Assembly (NCBI GenBank): GCA_003542355.1
Contig: DPKU01000130.1
Span: 1 to 12,469 of the forward strand
Reading direction: 5' to 3'
DNA length: 12,469 bases
Source of the DNA: Clostridiales bacterium
GTDB lineage: Bacteria > Bacillota > Clostridia > Peptostreptococcales > Anaerovoracaceae
Each line of letters opens with the position of its first letter. Position 1 is the first letter of the stretch. The notes under the pieces are model-generated. The model was not told the DNA's origin. It was given only the letters and a program-made list of their open reading frames with translations, and did no database searches. Below are positions 8,411-12,469 of the stretch, piece after piece. A program made the position numbers and the translations under genes.

Positions 8411-8753
8411 CTTCATACTCCTTGACGCTCAATTTGTCCATTGCTATGACATGGTTTTCTTGCTCTTGGATATACCTTTTGATCGTTTCTTCATTCAAAC
8501 CTACTGTGCTTACATAATATCCCTCGGCCCAAAAGTGACGATTGCCAAATTTGTATTTCAGATTTGCATGCTTGTCAAACATCATCAGTGCACTTTTCCC
8601 TTTGAGATACCCCATGAAGCTTGACACGCTAATCTTTGGCGGAATGCTTAACAGCAAATGCACATGGTCTGACATCATGTAGCCTTCAAGAATCTCCACA
8701 CCTTTATATGAATCACCTTTCCTTTCGTTATATAGTGGCTTGAACACCAACAT
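8394..8753 (-). pseudogene. tnpA: tnpA, IS200/IS605 Y1 transposase lacking its N-terminus
   Basis: This is the remnant of a single-strand DNA transposase that cuts and joins IS ends through a 5'-phosphotyrosine. The HUH motif (DHVHLLL), the conserved KISVSSFMGYLKGKSA and GNRHFWAEGYYVSTVGLNEETI segments and the helix with the likely catalytic tyrosine (KRYIQEQE) are intact, as is the C-terminus. Family members have about 150 residues. Recognisable homology here begins only at SYKGVEILEG (codon 15 of the open frame), so some 45-50 N-terminal residues, including the first core strand (KYHIVFTPKYRRK type), are missing. The open frame's ATG at 8753 overlaps the -10 box of the probable promoter, so it cannot be the start in that transcript. 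The original Shine-Dalgarno (AAAGGTGA, 8720-8713) now sits inside the frame. It is probably inactive alone. Confidence 0.82.
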
Positions 8754-8780
8754 TATAGCCGAAAAGGTGATTTAGTTTAA
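8752..8780 (-). promoter_or_regulatory. Probable tnpA promoter
   Basis: TTAAAC (8780-8775) and TATAAT (8757-8752) are separated by exactly 17 bp, giving a start near 8745. The open-frame ATG at 8753-8751 overlaps the -10. Confidence 0.6.
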
Positions 8781-8791
8781 CTCTTGTCTCT

Positions 8792-8816
8792 TACCCGCAT
8801 AGCGGGTAGTTTTTTT
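8792..8816 (+). repeat. IS left-end hairpin, terminator-like on the plus strand
   Basis: Arms TACCCGC (8792-8798) and GCGGGTA (8802-8808) have an ATA loop. The structure matches the right-end hairpin, as expected for a TnpA recognition site. On the plus strand it is followed by GTTTTTTTG, the form of an intrinsic terminator, so it could end an RNA made antisense to the tnpA leader. I found no convincing promoter for such an RNA. Confidence 0.65.
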
Positions 8817-8864
8817 GTTTCGCACGCTTCGCGTTCTCAACCGGCCTCTAAGCCATAACAAAAA

Positions 8865-8891
8865 CATGGAGCGGATATGATCCGCTCCATG
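8865..8891 (-). terminator. Intrinsic terminator of the S-layer gene
   Basis: A perfect 12-bp stem (8865-8876 with 8880-8891) with a 3-nt loop begins 38 nt after the TAG stop. On the minus strand it is followed by TTTTTGTT. It closes the S-layer transcript before the IS element. Confidence 0.85.
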
Positions 8892-8929
8892 AAAAGCTTT
8901 ACTTCGCTTTATTATAAGTTTTTTTAGTA

Positions 8930-11416
8930 CTACTCAGTGATGAGAAGTAAGTCAGCAATCAAGTCTTCATCTGTATCGTAAAGAACAACTTTTGTCATTC
9001 CGACCAGATTTGCCTTAGAAATAGCTACTTTAATAAACTCAGTTTCGCCAGTTTCCATCATATATGCGATAGCATCTGAATCAACTGTAATACCATCAAG
9101 AGCACCATTTGTATAAGCTACAGAAGGTGTAAGTGTTGCCAAAACATCAATTTCCGTGGCCACACCAGCACTTACGTCTGTCAAGGCAGTTACTTCGCCG
9201 GCAGTGTTGACTGTGATCTCAAAAATCTTGGTCTTTGCAGCATTGGCAGGAGTGTTCAACCAAGTATAAACTGCTGTCTTGATGTCGTATTCGGTCTCAA
9301 CACCGTCTACCAGCATAGTTGCAATGTAGTCAGTAGAACTTGCTGTAGTCTTAGCCCAACCAGTAACAACACCATAAACATTGTCTGTGTCAACACCGGT
9401 TCCATTAATAACCATTACAGAAATGCTGTTGTTCTCTGCATAGTAATCAGCCTGGAATTCACTACCTTTAGCCTTTGCTACAGTCGTTACTCCGTAGAAA
9501 TCTTCATCGGTAGCGTCAAAAGCAGGATCCGTGACATCAACAGTGAACAGCACAGCATTGCTGGATACCGGAACACCATTATAGGTCATCTTGGAAGTCA
9601 GTTCTTTATCGGTAGCGGGCATTGCGAAGTAGTTGTCGCCATCCGCGTCATTAAGATCAGCATTGTACACTACGAGATAGTCAATGACTCCATCACTGTC
9701 AACGCCGTATTCCACGAGAGCGCCGCCAGCGGTAAAGGGTCCTGCTGCATCGAATCCGCCTAACCAGTCTCCACCAGCAGCAATTACGCCAGCCAGTGCA
9801 AGATCGCCGTCCACATCGAATGTTTTATCTGTTCCATCACTTAAGAATAACTTAAGCAGGGCATCCGATCCGGAAAGTCCGGTACCTGCATCTTCTGTCA
9901 TCAGAACGATTGCAAAGTTGCCACCCGTCTTGGGATTGACATCCATTTCATAGATGTAACCATTCACATCCAGATACAGTACAACTTCATCCTCAAGTTT
10001 TACACCACCGTTGCCGACTGCACTAGTCAATGCTGTAAAATTATCATCAGCATATTCATAGGCCTTGCCATTAACTGTGATCTTCTCTGCGTCTGAAGAA
10101 ATTCTTGTCACTTCACCTTCGATGGTTTCAGTTCCGACTTCGATTCTAGTGATTTCGCCACCAGATTTGTAAATGTAAACCACGTTGTCTTCATCGATGT
10201 CTTCCAGGCTATCAACACCTATCAGTGCAAATGAACCGAGATCGATATCATCATTGTTGTTCAATGTGAAGTTGTGATTTGCAATGTTGTCGTCTTCGAG
10301 ATCGCCATCTTCAAACATGAAGTCAGCATCAATCGTCCATTCGGATACGGAATAAACTTCCTTAATCTTAACGCCGGAAACATCGGCAGCGATCTTGTAT
10401 TCTACACCTGCAACGACACCACCTACGATAGCACCTTGTGAACCGTTAACGAATTCAACGGGTGCAACAGCAGTAGCGGCGGTAGGCGCATTATTAAGTG
10501 CATTTCCGATCAGGTCATAGTCTTTGTCAGTTCCTTCAAAAACATCACCGGCTGTCCATCCGTTTGCACCCATCGCAGCATCGAATTCACCAGTCAGGAA
10601 CACGGATTTTACTTCTTTGATTGCAATGATTTCGTCATCACTGTTTACATATGCTGTGATGTAAGCGCCTACAAGATGTCTAATGTTGGCAACCGCTTCG
10701 TCAGCCATGGTTTCGTCCAGAACAAAAGCGTCTCCTGCAACTCCACCAGCAGGTGCGTATAGTTCTGCACCGAGTCTGTCGAGCATAAGGTCATATACAG
10801 CGGGAGGACCGGCCTGCAACATTGTCGCTGTCCATACTCCATCCTTGTCAGTCTTACCAATGCTCTGATCTAATGTCTGATAGACCATGATGGCGATGTC
10901 GCCTCTGTTGGCTCCGGCAGAACCGGCTTTGATTCCGTCAAGGATTCCCAGGACCTTCGCCTTGGTAACCCAGTTTACGGGCCATGCGCCTACGAGACTG
11001 TCCGGGGTGTAACCCAGAGCGGCAACCAGCATTTTGGCCGCTTCGTCGTAGGATACGGTGTTGTTCGGCTTGAATGTGCCATCGGGATAACCATTGATGA
11101 TTCCAAGGCTAACCGCATAAGCGACATACTTGTCGGACCAGTTGCCTGCCATGTCGGAGAAGCCAGAAGTTCCTGCCGCATAGTCTTCCAGGCCCAGGGC
11201 GGCGATAACAAATTTCGCCATCTCACCTCTGGTTACGATGCCGGCGGGCTTAAAGCTTCCGTCCGGATAGCCTGATACAACTCCAAGTTCTTTGAGTACA
11301 TTGACTGCATCTTCGCAATCTTCGCCGATGACATCGGACGGAGCTGCTGCGAAGGTGAAGGCAAAGCTGCCCAGAACCAGAGCGAGTACCAATACTAATG
11401 AAAGTATTTTTCTCAT
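8930..11416 (-). CDS. S-layer protein with three SLH domains
   Basis: This is an 828-residue exported protein, probably the surface lattice protein. Residues 1-24 are a signal peptide (MRKILSL, hydrophobic core, cleavage near FAAA). SLH domains lie at ~26-75, 86-134 and 144-182, with GYPDGSFKP and GYPDGTFKP and the cell-wall-polymer binding motif as TRGE (62-65), SYDE (122-125) and NRGD (170-173). SLH domains usually bind pyruvylated secondary wall polymer. Residues ~185-828 are acidic, Ala/Val/Thr/Gly-rich and unassigned. Stretches near 271, 429 and 677 share a GxV...I.VxGxxYxY style suggesting repeated small beta domains. The only cysteine is C34, just inside the mature N-terminus. The start is ATG 11416 with AAGGAGG (11431-11425) at 8-nt spacing. 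The gene is AT-richer than its neighbours, and its strong promoter, structured leader and terminator suggest a highly expressed monocistronic gene. Confidence 0.95.
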   Translation of the reverse strand: MRKILSLVLVLALVLGSFAFTFAAAPSDVIGEDCEDAVNVLKELGVVSGYPDGSFKPAGIVTRGEMAKFVIAALGLEDYAAGTSGFSDMAGNWSDKYVAYAVSLGIINGYPDGTFKPNNTVSYDEAAKMLVAALGYTPDSLVGAWPVNWVTKAKVLGILDGIKAGSAGANRGDIAIMVYQTLDQSIGKTDKDGVWTATMLQAGPPAVYDLMLDRLGAELYAPAGGVAGDAFVLDETMADEAVANIRHLVGAYITAYVNSDDEIIAIKEVKSVFLTGEFDAAMGANGWTAGDVFEGTDKDYDLIGNALNNAPTAATAVAPVEFVNGSQGAIVGGVVAGVEYKIAADVSGVKIKEVYSVSEWTIDADFMFEDGDLEDDNIANHNFTLNNNDDIDLGSFALIGVDSLEDIDEDNVVYIYKSGGEITRIEVGTETIEGEVTRISSDAEKITVNGKAYEYADDNFTALTSAVGNGGVKLEDEVVLYLDVNGYIYEMDVNPKTGGNFAIVLMTEDAGTGLSGSDALLKLFLSDGTDKTFDVDGDLALAGVIAAGGDWLGGFDAAGPFTAGGALVEYGVDSDGVIDYLVVYNADLNDADGDNYFAMPATDKELTSKMTYNGVPVSSNAVLFTVDVTDPAFDATDEDFYGVTTVAKAKGSEFQADYYAENNSISVMVINGTGVDTDNVYGVVTGWAKTTASSTDYIATMLVDGVETEYDIKTAVYTWLNTPANAAKTKIFEITVNTAGEVTALTDVSAGVATEIDVLATLTPSVAYTNGALDGITVDSDAIAYMMETGETEFIKVAISKANLVGMTKVVLYDTDEDLIADLLLITE

Positions 11417-11438
11417 TCTTAATTCCTCCTTAAGAATT

Positions 11439-11494
11439 CTTCGAAGGGGAGTAACGTTTTGTTGCTTTGATCAAACTATCCTCCCCCTCCGAAG
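11439..11494 (-). promoter_or_regulatory. Structured 5' leader of the S-layer mRNA
   Basis: Arms 11481-11494 and 11439-11451 can pair (minus strand CTTCGGAGGGGGAG with CTCCCCTTCGAAG, one bulge or mismatch). They enclose a 29-nt loop that contains the palindrome TTTGATCAAA (11466-11475). The structure ends 7 nt upstream of the Shine-Dalgarno and leaves it exposed. Long, stable leaders are known to extend mRNA life for S-layer genes in other bacteria; that role here is inference. Confidence 0.55.
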
Positions 11495-11560
11495 ATAATT
11501 TGACAACTATACGTAGGAATGTTTACAGCATAACACGGCAAACATAACCTATCACAGTGA

Positions 11561-11588
11561 ATTATACCACAACCCGAAGGCCTTTCAA
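11561..11588 (-). promoter_or_regulatory. Promoter of the S-layer gene
   Basis: TTGAAA (11588-11583), a 16-bp spacer and TATAAT (11566-11561) form the core promoter. TGG directly before TATAAT makes it an extended -10. The start would be near 11554, giving a leader of about 137 nt. Confidence 0.75.
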
Positions 11589-11603
11589 TCAATCTACAGA
11601 AAT

Positions 11604-11700
11604 GTAACATTACTGTAATATCAGGCGCCGACAGGGGTTTCGTATGGTATGGAGTGATTATGTGCCTGTTTTTGGGGATTGTCCATTACAGTGGTGTTAC
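11604..11700. repeat. 97-bp imperfect inverted-repeat element upstream of the S-layer promoter
   Basis: GTAACATTACTGTAAT (11604-11619) and ATTACAGTGGTGTTAC (11685-11700) are inverted copies matching at 14 of 16 positions. Inside, CAGGCGC (11622-11628) can pair with GTGCCTG (11662-11668). Both outer mismatches and the inner one become G-U pairs in a plus-strand RNA but C-A mismatches in a minus-strand RNA. It could be a miniature mobile element, a small RNA hairpin or paired operator sites. Apart from this element, the promoter and the leader, I see nothing in the 311-bp gap 11417-11728, and no convincing terminator for the upstream gene. Confidence 0.6.
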
Positions 11701-11728
11701 GTCTTGGTTACGGTTTGGCGCGTTTCTC

Positions 11729-12469
11729 TCAGTACAGCCGATGCAGCATCCAGTACCCGATATCCCCGTCCATGATGATCGGCACGTCGCAGGTCCGCTG
11801 AATGCCGCCAGAATAGGTGACGGTGAAGCGGACGATCTGCAGGGTGGGGGCGGCGATGTTCGCACTGGCCCACAGGTCCGGGGACCAGAGGACGCCGGTG
11901 TAGGGGGTCTCGCCGGCTGGGTTGGCAGGTCCGGCGGGCAAAAGGGTACAGGTGGGGGCAGGGTGGTCCGCCAGGGCCGCAGACACGGACAGGGGGGTGC
12001 CGCCGACCTGTGCTGCAAGGCACAGGCGCTCGCCGGGCCAGAACACGTTGGTACCCCGGGCCCGAGGCGAGGGCAGGGCGCTGTACAGCGCCCAGTCGGC
12101 GGCCGTATCCACATCCGCTCCGAACCACTTCTGATTGAACCGGACCCGATTGTTTTCCCACTCCGGCGTATGGTCCACCTGTCCGCGAATGCCCAGGGTG
12201 GACACACAACTGAAGCGATAATGCTTCAGCCCGGCCCCGGTCTGATCCCGGACCACGGACACCACATCGTAGCGGCCGGCCCGGGCCGTCTCGGGCACCG
12301 GGATCCGCAGCAGCGGATATCGGCCGGTGCCGTCCGCCGTGATCCCCTCCCGGAAGTCCGTATAAAACGGAAGACTCATCCCCTCTCCGAAGTAGACCTC
12401 GGTCGTCAGCTCCAGCACATCCTTTTCCACGTCGTCCACCCCCACGCAGATCTCGTAGGAATCCCCAGG
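11729..12469 (-). CDS. C-terminal part of an extracellular beta-rich protein (5' end beyond right edge)
   Basis: The frame is open from the right edge (codons P-G-D-S-Y-E-I-C) to TGA at 11731-11729, giving 246 visible residues. An internal GTG at 12445 is a possible start, but nothing supports it over read-through from outside the window, and no Shine-Dalgarno precedes it. The segment reads as two or three beta domains. Recognisable stretches are DFREGITADGTGRYPLLRIP, a GQVDHTPEWENNRVRFNQKW block, and a closing GDIGYWMLHRLY at the very C-terminus. There are five cysteines, no membrane anchor, sortase motif or SLH domain in view. The HTPEWENNR type of block recurs, as far as I recall, at the C-terminus of large secreted clostridial proteins of unknown function. 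It is GC-richer than the S-layer gene and codes on the same strand. The product is unassigned, possibly another envelope or adhesin-like protein. Confidence 0.82.
   Translation of the reverse strand, partial: PGDSYEICVGVDDVEKDVLELTTEVYFGEGMSLPFYTDFREGITADGTGRYPLLRIPVPETARAGRYDVVSVVRDQTGAGLKHYRFSCVSTLGIRGQVDHTPEWENNRVRFNQKWFGADVDTAADWALYSALPSPRARGTNVFWPGERLCLAAQVGGTPLSVSAALADHPAPTCTLLPAGPANPAGETPYTGVLWSPDLWASANIAAPTLQIVRFTVTYSGGIQRTCDVPIIMDGDIGYWMLHRLY

Larger units (their letters stand above)
8240..8815 (-). mobile_element. Decayed IS200/IS605-family insertion sequence
   Basis: A truncated Y1 (HUH) transposase gene is bracketed by two matching subterminal hairpins. The left-end hairpin is at 8792-8808 and the right-end hairpin at 8250-8270. 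On the minus strand both read AAC[T/C]ACCCG with a short loop and then CGGGT. The family has no terminal inverted repeats and makes no target duplication, so the exact tips cannot be set from one copy; the stated ends are approximate. No tnpB is present. The element lies between the S-layer terminator and the LuxR promoter without breaking either gene. It is AT-richer than most of the window. Confidence 0.8.

Noticed and set aside
8271..8624. 117-codon plus-strand frame across the IS
   Set aside because: It crosses the hairpin array and runs antisense to recognisable transposase sequence.
11686..12209. Two overlapping minus-strand frames (Pro/Arg-rich) near the right end
   Set aside because: They are frame shadows of the C-terminal surface-protein fragment, with low-complexity Pro, Arg and Ser content.

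Overview
The window holds a cell-surface locus from what looks like a Gram-positive anaerobe of the Clostridia. The grounds are a secreted protein with three SLH domains, strong AAGGAGG ribosome binding sites, TATAAT-type promoters, compact hairpin-plus-T terminators and a clostridial-type IS200 transposase. The lineage is an inference. All five protein genes lie on the minus strand, so they are described here from right (upstream) to left (downstream).

Right edge, 12469-11729: the C-terminal part of an extracellular beta-rich protein whose start lies outside the window. Next is a gene-free stretch, 11417-11728, with a 97-bp imperfect inverted-repeat element, a strong extended -10 promoter and a structured leader of about 137 nt. 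These lead into the 828-residue S-layer protein (11416-8930), which ends at a 12-bp hairpin terminator. Downstream lies an IS200/IS605-type element (about 8240-8815). Its tnpA has lost its start and N-terminus, apparently by deletion between two TTCATAT repeats, while the paired end hairpins and a row of further hairpins survive. Next is a 507-residue regulator with a polytopic membrane half and a LuxR-type helix-turn-helix at its C-terminus (8139-6616), closed by a terminator. The left half of the window is one uninterrupted reading frame of 2163 codons (6489-1) that runs off the left edge. It encodes a giant secreted protein with a signal peptide, an acidic and Pro/Gly linker, PPC-like beta-sandwiches, chitobiase-C-terminal-like repeats, Fn3/Ig-like modules and eight complete Ig-like repeats plus the start of a ninth.

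Read together, the genes suggest an envelope module: a lattice-forming S-layer protein, two large exported beta-repeat proteins and a membrane-tethered transcription factor that may sense something at the membrane. The S-layer gene and the IS are AT-richer than the flanking genes. I saw no CRISPR array, tRNA, rRNA or recognisable defence or biosynthetic system. The least explained items are the giant adhesin-like protein with its nested-inverted-repeat leader, the 97-bp hairpin element upstream of the S-layer promoter, and the hairpin array downstream of the broken tnpA.
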